Positions 1 through 9,703 of a stretch of 64,000 bases of DNA are shown here, in pieces (position 1 is the stretch's first letter; every line of letters starts with the position of its first letter). The translations under genes and the position numbers were made by a program. The stretch spans positions 124,001-188,000 of the forward strand of contig JADNRY010000110.1 of the NCBI GenBank assembly GCA_015501585.1. The letters run 5' to 3'. This DNA comes from Rhodocollybia butyracea (taxonomy: Eukaryota > Basidiomycota > Agaricomycetes > Agaricales > Omphalotaceae). The notes under the pieces are model-generated. The model was not told the DNA's origin. It saw nothing but the letters and a program-made list of their open reading frames with translations, and did no database searches.

Positions 1-856
1 GTTCCTTGTCATTATAGACAGTGGTCCAGTATACTGGGCTACATCTGGCATGTACGGGGCTATGTATTGTACTAACCCCAAGAATTGTTGTACGTCGTTG
101 AACGTACGCGGAGTTCGCCATTCGCGAATCCTGTCCATCTTGTCGGTATCTGTGTGGATACCTTTATCGTCTATGGAATGTCCAAGACAGTCCACTGTAG
201 CAGAGAAGAGCTCGCATTTAGCGGCTCGAAGGAAGAAATGATGCTTCCTAAGGCGATCAAGTACATCTCTGATGTGCTTAACATGTTCTTCTAGTGTATC
301 ACTGAAGACAAAGATATCGTCAAGATATGCGTGTACATATCTTCCGATAGCGTCGCGAAAGATGAATGTCATCATTTGCTGGAAAGTGGCTGGGGCATTA
401 CAGTCCCCCATCATCATGACATTACTGACGAATGTCCCGAAGATGCAGGCGAATGCTGTTTTCCACACATCGCCTGCTTCAGTACGAATTTGTTCGTACG
501 CATCACTAAGATCGATCTTGGATCGATACTTATGTTTGGCTACATCCGTTCGGATGTTATCCTGGTCAGGGAAAGGAGTGACATCCTTTACCGTGTTATC
601 GTTCCGTTGACGATAGTCAATAATGGTACGTAGTGTACCATTTTTCTTTGGAATACAAAGCATAGGTGCAGCCTGCGGAGCAGGTTGCTGTATCCACCAG
701 TTTGATCTGGTGTATTTACCGATTTTATCAGTAAGTTGCGTTTTTAGATGATCTGGGCACCTAGGCATATAATAATTATATCGCCGTTGTTCATCGATTA
801 GTTTAATTCGATGATTGATTTCTCGTAGTGGTGGGAGTACCTCTGGTACTCCCCGA
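1..856 (-). CDS. gypsy reverse transcriptase, N-terminal part (cut by window edge)
   Basis: Minus-strand translation from about 850 to 1 reads as a Metaviridae reverse transcriptase: 'LPPLREINHRI' at the start, 'SQ/PQAAPML.IPKK' and 'DYRQRNDNTVKD' motifs, 'SKIDLSDAYEQIR' (first catalytic Asp), and 'HAYLDDIF' at about plus 320-340 (the YxDD catalytic pair). It continues into the thumb ('EHVKHI...LDRLRKHHFFL...KCELF...LGH') and runs off the window. No stop is seen inside this stretch. The domain lies in a different frame from the linker to its right. Confidence 0.85.
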
Positions 857-1277
857 GTATATCTTTATACTCATCGATTATCATCGCGTGGATCATCGGT
901 ATTTGATCATCCGTAAATGGTCCTTGCTTTTGTAGCGAGGAAAAGTCTATCGGGCTGTCCTCTTGAACTGCCTTGAATTCCTCGTCCCCTGATTCGGGTT
1001 CGGATTCAGGAGAATTGTCCTTCTCCTTTTCTCGTTGAGCTCTAAGCTTAACTTGTTTGCGCACACTCTCGGGAAACATTTCACGAGATATTTCTTGTAA
1101 GACTTCGACATAATTGTCGAGGTCTTCTGCCGATAACATAGTTGTTTTCGGTGTTTGTGATGAATCATTTTCATCATATTTCTCCAGTATTACTGGGAAA
1201 TGGTGCGGAAAGCTCCTTGCGGAGCGTTGTAATTCTGAACGAAGATGTTCTTCGTCCACTATCGTCTCAATTTCCAC
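798..1277 (-). CDS. gypsy pol linker between protease and reverse transcriptase
   Basis: An acidic, charged 159-residue segment in the same frame as the protease, separated from it only by the TGA at 1329-1331 and a short open stretch. It has no clear domain. Its last residues run past the point where the reverse transcriptase begins in the neighbouring frame: a run of four C on the plus strand at 851-854 (GGGG on the coding strand) marks the switch. One extra G there, or a -1 slip, would join it to the reverse transcriptase. It ends at the stop at 798-800. Confidence 0.55.
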   Translation of the reverse strand: MEIETIVDEEHLRSELQRSARSFPHHFPVILEKYDENDSSQTPKTTMLSAEDLDNYVEVLQEISREMFPESVRKQVKLRAQREKEKDNSPESEPESGDEEFKAVQEDSPIDFSSLQKQGPFTDDQIPMIHAMIIDEYKDILGEYQRYSHHYEKSIIELN

Positions 1278-1324
1278 TATTGGAATTTCGTTATTTTTCG
1301 ACTTCTTTGAAGTTGAAACTGCAG

Positions 1325-1331
1325 CTAGTCA
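1325..1331 (-). promoter_or_regulatory. possible stop-codon readthrough site (UGA-CUA-G)
   Basis: The stop between the protease and the pol linker reads TGA CTA G on the coding strand. UGA-CUA-G is an established leaky context in viruses and eukaryotes, including basidiomycete readthrough that makes peroxisomal enzyme isoforms. The frame is open on both sides. It could equally be a simple inactivating mutation. Confidence 0.4.
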
Positions 1332-1793
1332 CTCTTTACTAGCTTGCGTTTCTGTTCTTCGGAATTTCCCGTTAAGGGTTTCCTTTTTCATTGCGGTTTG
1401 GCGCGCAAATTCCATTGCGTCCTCCCCCACGGAAAGATATGGTGCTACCTTTCCTTTGATAAGGATTACATCCTTATCGAAGTCGAGTTGTATTCCATGC
1501 TTACGCATGAATTGCGTTCCTAGGATCGCATCGTATCTATCGACATTTATAATGTCGAAGTATACTTTTTCATCAATACCTCCATATGAGGTATTTACAC
1601 TCGTGCCAAAATTGAATTTGGCTTTACTTCCTACCGTTCCTAGTTGTAGTGAATGCTGATCAGCTAGCTGATGAGCTTTTATGTTCGCTATGCGAACAAA
1701 CGAGGGGCTTAATGCCTCTATTGTGCATCTGGAGTCGAATAGCGTAAACGCTTCGACTCCCCGATATTTACTATCGCTGTCATTGGACGACAA
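1329..1793 (-). CDS. gypsy aspartic protease region (pol, -1 frame relative to gag)
   Basis: This 154-residue segment overlaps the end of gag in the -1 frame and has no ATG (a TAG lies upstream in the same frame near 1810), so translation would require frameshifting from gag. It carries a retropepsin-like core: 'TLFDSRCT' in place of the usual D-S/T-G, then 'YDAILGTQFMRKHGI', typical of agaricomycete gypsy proteases. The active-site glycine is replaced by arginine, which would be expected to damage activity. The segment ends at a TGA at 1329-1331 in a UGA-CUA-G context. The same frame then stays open through 1277-798, so the stop is the only break between protease and the pol linker. Confidence 0.7.
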   Translation of the reverse strand: MSSNDSDSKYRGVEAFTLFDSRCTIEALSPSFVRIANIKAHQLADQHSLQLGTVGSKAKFNFGTSVNTSYGGIDEKVYFDIINVDRYDAILGTQFMRKHGIQLDFDKDVILIKGKVAPYLSVGEDAMEFARQTAMKKETLNGKFRRTETQASKE

Positions 1794-4700
1794 TCTTTCG
1801 CTGGACCTCTATTTGGTCGCGGCATTTGTTTACTTGAAGTTCGAAAACCTTTACCTTTTTCAGGTTTTGGTTCTTTGTCTTCATGGTGACTGATAGCAGT
1901 CAACCGATCTTCATTCATTATGAATGAATGATAGTGAGGATCTATGGATAAGAATAAATCATCATCCATATCCTCTTCTATGCAGACCGGTGGTCCGCAA
2001 TCATCTAATGGATTTTCAAAATCCTCAGAATCGGTCTGAACCGGTTCCATTATGCGACCATAGTAGTCGCTAAAGTCATCGTCGTCGTCATATAGTCGAC
2101 CGACATATTCATCCTCGTATGGTTCGAGGGTGTATTCTCCTTCGGACCATTCCTCGTCATTAGGATCAGTTATGTTCGGAGATTCATCATTTTGAATCTC
2201 TTCTTCGACTATCGGAGGAGATTCTATCTCCTCTTGTTCATCCTCTTCTTGGATGACATACATGCGGGGTTGCCCGTATCGTTCACAAGTAGGGTCATTT
2301 GCAAAATGTCCCGGTTTGCCACATCCGTAGCAGAGTTTTCTAGTGCTTGTGTCACTAGACGGTTTAGGTCTTGAACTCTTAGAGTTCGTTACCTGTCCCG
2401 TGCTTCTGAGTGTATTCTCAGTGCGTACGGGCTTCGATTTATTATTGGAGAAGCGATGCTTCACCAGTTGATATGGTCGTCCTTTGACGAGCACTGGACC
2501 ATATTTATATGGTCCTGTACTACCACTTGGTTGTACTTTTGCTTCACGGCGTATTCGCTTAGTGATATATTTCGAGTCTTCCGAGCTCCGTTTCTTACGT
2601 GAAGTCACGTAGTAATCTTCGAGATGACGATTGTCCTCGAGTCTAGTAACCGCTTTGACCATCGTTCTGAGTTTAGCATACTCTGGAACGATGCCTTGGT
2701 TCGCTAGATGTTTCAGTATCGTAATGGGTAACCCATTAATGAATCGATTGCGCATCGCAGCCGAATTAGGCGGCTGCTGCATCCTTGCCGCCCATCTTAA
2801 TAGGGTGGCATGATAATCTCGTACGCCTTTAGCGGGCAAGTATATTACTTGTTCAAACTGCTGAGCAGCTTGATGTATTGTAGATGCTTGTACGCATCTA
2901 TCGAAGATTCCTATTATGGCGTCTTCGAATTTCCAGGATATTGTGATCCTATGAGGTCCATCGACTTCATCGTTGTACCAATCAAGGGCTTTGTCCTTGA
3001 GGAATAACCCCAATACCTGGAGGCGTGTTTTATCGTGGTCTTTACCACAATAGCGATTTACAGCCATCCATCTGAGAAGGATGGCTAACCATCTCTCGAA
3101 AATTTCTACGTCTGGCGTACCATCGTATGCCTCAGGCGTTGGGAGCTTGATATTCTTAGCTCCATCTGTATTTGTGACGGGTTTCCCCACTGCATGACGT
3201 ACCATACGTCGATACACTCTGTGTACCTGGTGTTTCCATCGGGCACGACGTTCGTCATCCCCTGTTTTCTCTCGCAGTTTAGCTGCAAGTTTTTGTCGCA
3301 CCTTACACTGTTGCGATTTACTAAGATTTGCCTGTGGTTGAATTATATAATTCACCCAGGAATCGTTAGATGAGGAGTCAGAATCGGACTCCTTGTCGTT
3401 ATCGTCTGATGATTCATCAGACCAAGGCGTACCTTTACGCTTCTTGTCTCTATCGCTAGAGTCAGAGCTGTCGGAGTTATCATCAGGATCTCCAGGTGTG
3501 CCGGAGGCATACCTAACTCTGCCACCCTTGTAGGGTTGCGACGATTGAGCTTGCTTTGAGGAGGTATTATTATACTCCCGATCCCAAACTTCTCGTGGAG
3601 TAGTTAGTTTGTCGACGGGGATGCCGTCGTCATTGAATCCTACCATCTGGTCAGGGAATGCATCCGGTATCATACCGGATGTTCTGAGACTATAGTTGTG
3701 TTGTCTCTGAATCGCTACGCGACTTTCCCAATCGCTCGTTATCCCGTTCGGGAGCGGCATACTAGGCGATCTTATCACCGTCAGTGCAGTATTATTCTGT
3801 ACTTCATTTATCAGTGGTACCGGTGTTGGTACTACTATTGGCAATGCCTGTACTATTTTAGCTGGCAGTGTTGGTAGTACTACTGTTTGTGGTACTGCTT
3901 GTTGTATTGTTACTGGTGGGATCACCGTAGTAATTGGCTCTTTCTTTACAGAAGCCTTCATTTTAGCAGGTACTGTTTGTACTTGCTGTGTAAGAGTTAC
4001 CGGAGGTAACTGTTGTTGTGCGGGTGGTACTACTATATGTATTACCATTGTGCTCGGACCAGGTCCTTGCGTGTTTTGTTGACGAATGACTTGTGTCGTT
4101 GTCTGTGTTTGTGCCATACGTACCGTTATCGGTGCTGACGGCGCTATCGTTTTCGTTTGTATTCCTTGTGTAGGAATACTAACATCAACCAATGGTTGGT
4201 TTTTACGATAATGTTCATTCAATTCTTGAATGAATGCTTCGTGAGCTTTGATAAGGGACTCATTTCTCAATGGTCCCACTATTGTTGACTCTGTCCGTTG
4301 GATGGGGTCATTTTTCCGTATACTAATTGTAGGCGGAGTAGGTAACGATCTCGGTCCTCTTGGGGCCGGAGACATTCTTCCTGTGAAGATGTTTTGCCTT
4401 ATTACTGGAGAGTAACGAAGCGTCTGGGGTTCATTTGATTTACCCATTGTCGAGTTTGATAAGTCGATGACTGGGCTTTCATTTGCATGAACTCCTTTAT
4501 TTGGCGTTTTGTTCGTTTGGGAAGTTTGATTCTTCCTCATCGTTACAAAGTTGCCAAAGTTATTATAGGGATCGCTTTGGCGATCACCTTCTTCTACAAC
4601 CTCGGTTTCAAGGTTGTCAAATAGACCTTCACCTTCAGGTGGGTCTATCGGATCGAATGAATCCGTATGCCATACGTTATGTATTGGCTTGAAAGATTCT

Positions 4701-5308
4701 TTAGGTCTCCGATCTCGGGCACCTGGTGGTTCGTATATTCCCATCGTTTGACGGAACGGATGTGTGGTAGGCTTTATGCCTTCCCAACGACTTGTTTGTT
4801 TGTTGTCAGGCGGTAATGCCGCCTGTAATACCGCTGGCGTTACTGCTGGCGGTCGGGCTACGGGCATTGCTATGCTCGTAAGGTTACCAGTATCTGGTAA
4901 CGGTCTGGACTTACTCATTCCGGATGGTCCGGACCAACGTTCTACCGCGGTAGCTATACGGTTTAGTGCTTGCGCACCTTGTCCATAGAACTGCGATAGT
5001 TCTTGCATGGCCTCCTTGAGGTCATTCATGTCTGCGAAGCCTTTATTGCTAAAGGCTCCCTGAGACTCATTAGACTCAGAAAGTTTATCGTGTGTCGTAT
5101 TTGACGCACGCTCACGGATGTCTTCGACATCACTTACATTCTGCCTGTCGTTAGACGGCTCAATTTCAGGACTTTGTCCTGCATACGGTGGTAGTCGTGA
5201 ACTATGACTACCGTCGTGTGAATTTATTGGTGACGTGGCATCACCATGTTGTGAGTGGCGATTGCTCGCATCTCGTTGGGACTTCTCTGAGTTCCTGTTT
5301 TGGTCCAT
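1718..5308 (-). CDS. gypsy gag polyprotein
   Basis: An uninterrupted 1196-residue ORF starting at an ATG next to the LTR leader. The first ~700 residues are disordered, rich in Pro, Thr, Gln and Ser. Residues ~715-890 resemble a retrotransposon gag domain (Trp-rich 'W..A.LLRW' and 'ALDWYNDEV' segments). A zinc knuckle sits near residue 990 with spacing CX2CX4HX6C, longer than the retroviral CX2CX4HX4C. The tail after the knuckle is strongly acidic (DDDDD stretches). The protein is long for a gag. Its last codons overlap the protease frame, which lies in the -1 frame. Role: particle assembly and RNA packaging. Confidence 0.85.
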   Translation of the reverse strand: MDQNRNSEKSQRDASNRHSQHGDATSPINSHDGSHSSRLPPYAGQSPEIEPSNDRQNVSDVEDIRERASNTTHDKLSESNESQGAFSNKGFADMNDLKEAMQELSQFYGQGAQALNRIATAVERWSGPSGMSKSRPLPDTGNLTSIAMPVARPPAVTPAVLQAALPPDNKQTSRWEGIKPTTHPFRQTMGIYEPPGARDRRPKESFKPIHNVWHTDSFDPIDPPEGEGLFDNLETEVVEEGDRQSDPYNNFGNFVTMRKNQTSQTNKTPNKGVHANESPVIDLSNSTMGKSNEPQTLRYSPVIRQNIFTGRMSPAPRGPRSLPTPPTISIRKNDPIQRTESTIVGPLRNESLIKAHEAFIQELNEHYRKNQPLVDVSIPTQGIQTKTIAPSAPITVRMAQTQTTTQVIRQQNTQGPGPSTMVIHIVVPPAQQQLPPVTLTQQVQTVPAKMKASVKKEPITTVIPPVTIQQAVPQTVVLPTLPAKIVQALPIVVPTPVPLINEVQNNTALTVIRSPSMPLPNGITSDWESRVAIQRQHNYSLRTSGMIPDAFPDQMVGFNDDGIPVDKLTTPREVWDREYNNTSSKQAQSSQPYKGGRVRYASGTPGDPDDNSDSSDSSDRDKKRKGTPWSDESSDDNDKESDSDSSSNDSWVNYIIQPQANLSKSQQCKVRQKLAAKLREKTGDDERRARWKHQVHRVYRRMVRHAVGKPVTNTDGAKNIKLPTPEAYDGTPDVEIFERWLAILLRWMAVNRYCGKDHDKTRLQVLGLFLKDKALDWYNDEVDGPHRITISWKFEDAIIGIFDRCVQASTIHQAAQQFEQVIYLPAKGVRDYHATLLRWAARMQQPPNSAAMRNRFINGLPITILKHLANQGIVPEYAKLRTMVKAVTRLEDNRHLEDYYVTSRKKRSSEDSKYITKRIRREAKVQPSGSTGPYKYGPVLVKGRPYQLVKHRFSNNKSKPVRTENTLRSTGQVTNSKSSRPKPSSDTSTRKLCYGCGKPGHFANDPTCERYGQPRMYVIQEEDEQEEIESPPIVEEEIQNDESPNITDPNDEEWSEGEYTLEPYEDEYVGRLYDDDDDFSDYYGRIMEPVQTDSEDFENPLDDCGPPVCIEEDMDDDLFLSIDPHYHSFIMNEDRLTAISHHEDKEPKPEKGKGFRTSSKQMPRPNRGPAKDCRPMTAIVNIGESKRLRYSTPDAQ

Positions 5309-5464
5309 GTGATCGAACTTTTGTTGATTTTGCTTGGCGCTTTTGATGCGGAGTAAGAGTGGTGATAATTTTTTAGATTACTTTATAATTCTAGTCGAGT
5401 AGTTATTACTTCTCGTAGTTTTGTGCACACAATCTTTTAATAAAGATTTTTGATGCTCAAAAAA

Positions 5465-5721
5465 GTATAACGCCCTTAGGCGAGAGTCTTACGTTCACAC
5501 GAAAGAGCACGACAAAGGCTATGCGATTGTGTACTCGTAGTGTAGAAGAACTACAGTAATTTATGTAATTCGACTAGTTATAGTAATCGAAATGAATAGA
5601 ATAGAAATGATATCTAATCGTAAGATAAGATAAGATAAGAGTCGCGATGCGACAAAAGTTAAGGCCGCGCCATAAGGCGCGGCCGGAAGAGAATCAGGCA
5701 AGATGGGGAGGAGGCGTTACA
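5465..5721 (-). repeat. 5' LTR of the gypsy element (approximate)
   Basis: On the minus strand the sequence from 5721 begins TGTAACGCC, a common start for fungal LTRs. A near-inverted match (GGGCGTTATA) lies at about 5465-5475 and is taken as the inner end, giving roughly 256 bp. The inner boundary is uncertain because the second LTR is outside the window. The LTR contains a perfect 9-bp-stem hairpin at 5663-5684 with an ATAA loop, and a smaller 5-bp-stem hairpin at 5641-5653. A GTCAG at 5722-5726 would be one copy of the target duplication, but its partner is not visible. Confidence 0.55.
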
Positions 5722-5924
5722 GTCAGTCGGCGCTCTTAGGCTCCCTTGTCTCAGATTTCTGGTCAGATAAGTAGCAGAACAGGGCGAAGTCAGCCCAATG
5801 TCGATGAGGGGAACGTTTGATCAAGCAACCGAATGTCATGTCCGATGTTGCACCACTCAAACTCAAGATAGAAAAACATAGCTTGACACCAAACGCTGAA
5901 CATTTAGCATTGAATACTCATAGC

Positions 5925-6026
5925 ATGCAAATCCAGATTCTTAGTGACCTTCATCTCGAAATAGAACAACCAAATACAGTCCCAGGGTATCACTACGACA
6001 TACCACCTGATTCTAGTTCTCCATAG
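5925..6026 (+). pseudogene. 5' fragment of the metallophosphoesterase gene
   Basis: The first ~33 codons match the start of the intact gene at 8806: both begin MQIQILSDLHLEIE, and the flank immediately upstream ('gcttgacacc.aacgctgaac') is also shared. The fragment hits a TAG at 6024-6026 just where the 'TLVLLGDIG' motif should appear. A second shared patch lies further upstream (about 5762-5845 here, 7997-8070 by the intact copy), so this is a decayed partial duplication and not a short gene. It keeps only the first metal-binding motif (D-x-H). The next gene's stop codon lies 38 bp further right on the other strand. Confidence 0.8.
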
Positions 6027-6063
6027 TGATCCTTATGATCAAGAAAAGCTATTCAAGACTACT

Positions 6064-6662
6064 TCAAGTAATGATAAGGGTCGTGCTGAAAGTCTCGAAG
6101 AAGGGTTGCGTGGAAGCCTAAATTTAAAATGTTAGCGAGTCCTACTTACGATACACATGAATTAGGAGAACCTACCCCAACCAAAGCAAAGTGGGCAACT
6201 CCTAGCTGAGCCGGGCCCTGGGGAAACGTCGACGGGACAGTGAGGGTGAAGTTCTGGTGGGGCGGAAGAGTGGTGGTTCCAGGCTTCGACGTGAATTTGG
6301 GATCGAATCCACCGTTGTACAGCTGCAGCAAAACGTCAAGAGGAGTCTAGAGAAAGTACGCAAAAATGACCCACAGTAGTCCCAAGCTCCTTGGAGGGTC
6401 CCGGGCAATTAGCACAGCTGGCTAGACCGATAACCAAAGATATCTCTCGGGAGCCTATGCTGGTGTCCTGTGCTACAATTCAAAATTCTGATACAGAACG
6501 AAGATAGGAAGTCACACTAACCGGGCGTTCAACCATCATAGTGAAGTTCGATCCAGCAGCAACTTCTGTCGCGTTTGGAGGAGCTCCAGTTTTCGCGCTC
6601 TGAGCAAGCACGGAGGTGGTGGCAACGGCCAAGAGCGAGATTAACGAGGTGAAGAATTGCAT
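6064..6662 (-). CDS. small secreted protein, agaricomycete family
   Basis: Four exons on the minus strand: 6662-6522, 6467-6375, 6322-6176, 6117-6064. They join in phase to a ~144-residue protein. Residues 1-20 form a clear signal peptide (MQFFTSLISLLAVATTSVLA, cleavage after ALA). The mature part has 'GAPPNATEVAAGSNFTMMVERP', a 'VIGLASC..C' pair, and the segment 'PHQNFTLTVPSTFPQGPAQLGVAHFALVG', then ends 'FFETFSTTLIIT'. I recognise this as a widespread but uncharacterised agaricomycete secreted family; it superficially resembles the beta-sandwich Kre9/KNH group. Introns are 47-58 nt with good splice sites. A TATA-like motif lies 58 bp upstream. Function unknown; a wall-associated or extracellular role is inference. 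Confidence 0.75.
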
Positions 6663-6719
6663 TCCAGTGGTGTGTGCAGGATAAGAGCTACTGACCAGGA
6701 CTATGAAAGTTAGCTGAGC

Positions 6720-6726
6720 TTTTATA
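6720..6726 (-). promoter_or_regulatory. TATA box of the secreted-protein gene
   Basis: TATAAAA on the minus strand, 58 bp before the ATG at 6662; a plausible core promoter element. Confidence 0.5.
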
Positions 6727-8805
6727 CACAGAGCAAATATAAATGGTGACAGTGACTGAAGTCCTCGGAGACCAAATAATGCAGGTATATTGCTGTTTCA
6801 TGCTGTATTTGGGTTCTGCTCGGCAGACAAGAGATCTTGCTGAACCGATTATAGGAAGGAAGAAGTCGTATTTCATATTCGGATCCTCGATAACAGACGA
6901 AAGGAAGGAAGGTATATTGGTATGGCTATCTTTAGTGTTACACGGTTGGCGCCCCACATGCGCGCCGTGTCCACAGGGATCCATCGGTCCATAAGTTTTT
7001 GGAAGGAAGGAACTTGGAAGAAACCCGCCTTACAAGTGGTCCCAAGCTAGTTGCACGTTGCAATCAGCGAGGCAGTCTCTGCTGGAGCTAAAGTTATGGC
7101 TCAGGCGCTGTTAAGGGATAACGTCAGGAATCCGGGAGGTGCATGAGCTGTTAGCTAAAGCTAGTAGTCACCATCCAATCGTGAAGCAAGAGCAAGCCAG
7201 CATCAAATTAGTCTTTTCCTGCTCATGACTTGGCTCCCCATCTCACTTCATCATGAGTCAACATCACCTTCTTACCTCTGCTGCTTCAGCCGGGACTACT
7301 CGTAAATAACATCGAGGTCAATTCGCATAAGCTACCAGCTCCACTCGTCTAATAATACACGGCAAAAAACAACTTTTCGGTTCAAACAAGGAGTAGATCA
7401 AGGTAACGAATTGACAAAGAGTTGGGCATTTACCGTCCTTATTCCTGGAAACCGCCTACGAAGTTCTGCCAAAAGTATTTTCGACGCCACTTGGAAAGTC
7501 GAACAAGGATCATGGAACAATTGACAAGAAGGGAAGAGTTCCGACGAGAACTGCAACTTAATGATATCAAATAAATGGAGAAGGTGGGGATTCCAGGTGA
7601 ACGCAAGGGCACAGAAAAGTTACCGGAGGATTGTTGGGTAGTACAAGAGCGCTGGTTTCGAAGAAAAGCTTTCACAAAGAAGAGGATTAAGACAAGAAAA
7701 ATGGAATACGCGCGCCACTTAGTTCTCCTTTCACCGTCTGCGGAAATTTTGATAAAACTCGAGAACACATGGCACGAACATGGGGCGAAACAACCATCTC
7801 GACATTGCAAGCAAAAACTGTCAAAAAAGGGATGCACGATACTGGTGGGGACGACCCGCAAACATTACAAAAAAACTTCGTGCCCAGCATCAGTGTTTCA
7901 GCGCCCAGCTCTAAATAATAGCAACCGGATGATAAATTGAAGACTTGATGATCGTCGAGGTAAGCTGTTTCAATCAATATCCATTCGATATGTCTGATCA
8001 GATAAGCAGCAGAACGGGGCGAACAATGAGGAGGAACGCTTGATCATGTCTGATGTTGCAGAACTACGAAGAACAGCTTGTATGAACGGAACATCACGTT
8101 TTATTTCGGGAACGACGGCGCATCGGTTGGGCGTGGGGATGGGACTTCTGGGGGGTGCCTTTCCACCGACTGAGGACAAGTTTGGGATACTACGGAGATG
8201 AGGAAAAGCCTGATGAGAAAAAGAATCAACGGACTGACCCGGGCGGGATTGGCATCTTACATCCTATTCATCCTCCATTCCAACCGTACATCATCCCGTG
8301 AATCCTAATCGTGTTTGGTCCAGACACGTTGGACAGACGATGAAAAGAACCTTGGCTGTCAGATGTATAACTGGGTGTCCGAAATAGCAGTTGATGTCAC
8401 TGGTTCTCCAGGCGAGTAAAAGACTGTAGCATGATTAATGGTTTTGATTACACTGGACGCATTTAAATTTTAAGACCGCAGCACGACGGTGCTTCAGGCA
8501 ATAGCTGCAATACTAGTTATTGCGTTACCGGAGGATATTTCTTGGTATTTGGATGAGATGGGCTGCATCGTTGACGAAGGGCAGTCTAGAGGCATTTTGG
8601 TCAGAGTAGTGTCAGGATGGGACCAACGAAGATTGTTTACCTCTGAAATGTCAAACCTAACGGTAATGGGCTGGGAAGTGGGATTCGGAAGAAGTAAAGC
8701 TTGGATTTGAGGGCGCTAAAGATAAGCGCTCTAAAGTCTTAGCAAAACTCAGCTTGACACCGAACGCTGAACGTTTGAACGTTTGAATATTGAATATTCA
8801 TACGC
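6727..8805. other. intergenic; holds a patch duplicated from the metallophosphoesterase upstream region
   Basis: No convincing gene. Short ORFs on both strands (about 7440-7980 and 8490-8710) have no recognisable domain or splice pattern. About 7997-8070 is the sister of 5762-5845, upstream of the broken metallophosphoesterase copy. The duplicated block therefore includes promoter-side sequence, with about 670 bp present here and absent from the other copy. Confidence 0.5.
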
Positions 8806-9703
8806 ATGCAGATCCAAATTCTTAGTGACCTTCATCTCGAAATAGAACGAGCTACCACAGCCCCTGGACAGGAGTTTTACCACTACAACATACCAGCTAA
8901 TTCTGATACTCTAGTTCTCCTCGGGGACATTGGCTGGACAACTGAGCCTAGACTATTCGAATGGCTCGAGCTGCAGCTCAGGAAATTTCAGACTATATTC
9001 TTCGTTTCCGGAAACCACGGTGAGCAGGAGCTTGGATGCACTTGCATAATGCTCATTTTCATTTTTCCAGAGCCATACAGGTCTTCGATAGTAAGTTGAA
9101 TGATTCTTATTATTCCCTTGTCTGAGCTTTCTAATCGATCAGGATGATTCTCATCAACGCTTGCGAGAGTTTTCCACAAAAGTCAACGCAAACTCCTCAC
9201 TTGGATCTTTTTTCTTGCTCGATCGTACGCGTCATGACATTTCACCAACGCTCACAATCCTCGGGTGTTCTCTCTGGTCAGCGTTGAATCAGGATGACCT
9301 CGACATTCTATCTTGGTCTCTCACCGATTTCCGACGCATCGGCGAGTTTAACCCGACGGTACATTCTGCTTTGCATAAAGCAGATCTCACTTGGCTCAAT
9401 GAGACAGTGTCCTCTATGGTCCAACACGAGCCTGAGAGGCAAATCGTGATCTTTACTCACCATGCACCGACCAAAGAAGGTACTGGTTCTCCGCAGTACG
9501 CCGATGGGCCGACCAGCTCTGCGTTTGCATCAGAGTTGACTGGAGAAGCTTGTTGGGCAAGTGGTCATGTAAAACTTTGGGCATTTGTGCATACTCATTG
9601 GTGTTGTGATTTCGAGCGGAATGGAGTAAGACTTTATTCGAATCAGCGGGGATACGGAGAGGGGCAAGCATCGTATGATGCCGGAAAGGTGGTGGAAATA
9701 TGA
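8806..9703 (+). CDS. calcineurin-like metallophosphoesterase
   Basis: Three exons: 8806-9019, 9071-9090, 9143-9703. They join in phase to ~264 residues; the 20-nt middle exon completes 'GNHEPY'. Metal-binding motifs appear in order: D-x-H in 'SDLHLE' (residue ~7), 'LLGDIG' (~43), 'SGNHE' (~69), 'FTHHAPT' (~185) and 'WAFVHTHWCCDF' (~220). This is the usual order for the Metallophos superfamily. In the last motif the glycine of G-H-x-H is Val, although the two His remain. Expected role: hydrolysis of phosphoester bonds with two metal ions, probably cytosolic since no signal peptide is seen. Substrate unknown. A truncated 5' copy lies 2.9 kb to the left. Confidence 0.85.

Larger units (their letters stand above)
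1..5721 (-). mobile_element. Ty3/gypsy LTR retrotransposon, 5' portion (runs off left edge)
   Basis: Reading leftwards on the minus strand the order is LTR, leader, a large gag, an aspartic protease region, and the beginning of a reverse transcriptase that is cut by the window edge. RNase H, integrase and the 3' LTR are therefore outside the window. Gag, protease and reverse transcriptase lie in three segments separated by a -1 frame change, an in-frame UGA and a second -1-type frame change. The order and the RT style match agaricomycete gypsy (Metaviridae) elements. Whether it is active cannot be judged; several apparent lesions suggest partial decay or recoding. Confidence 0.9.

Noticed and set aside
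1718..1810. Canonical X-XXY-YYZ slippery heptamer for the gag to protease -1 shift
   Set aside because: None seen in gag phase in the overlap, so programmed -1 frameshifting there is not supported by a known motif.
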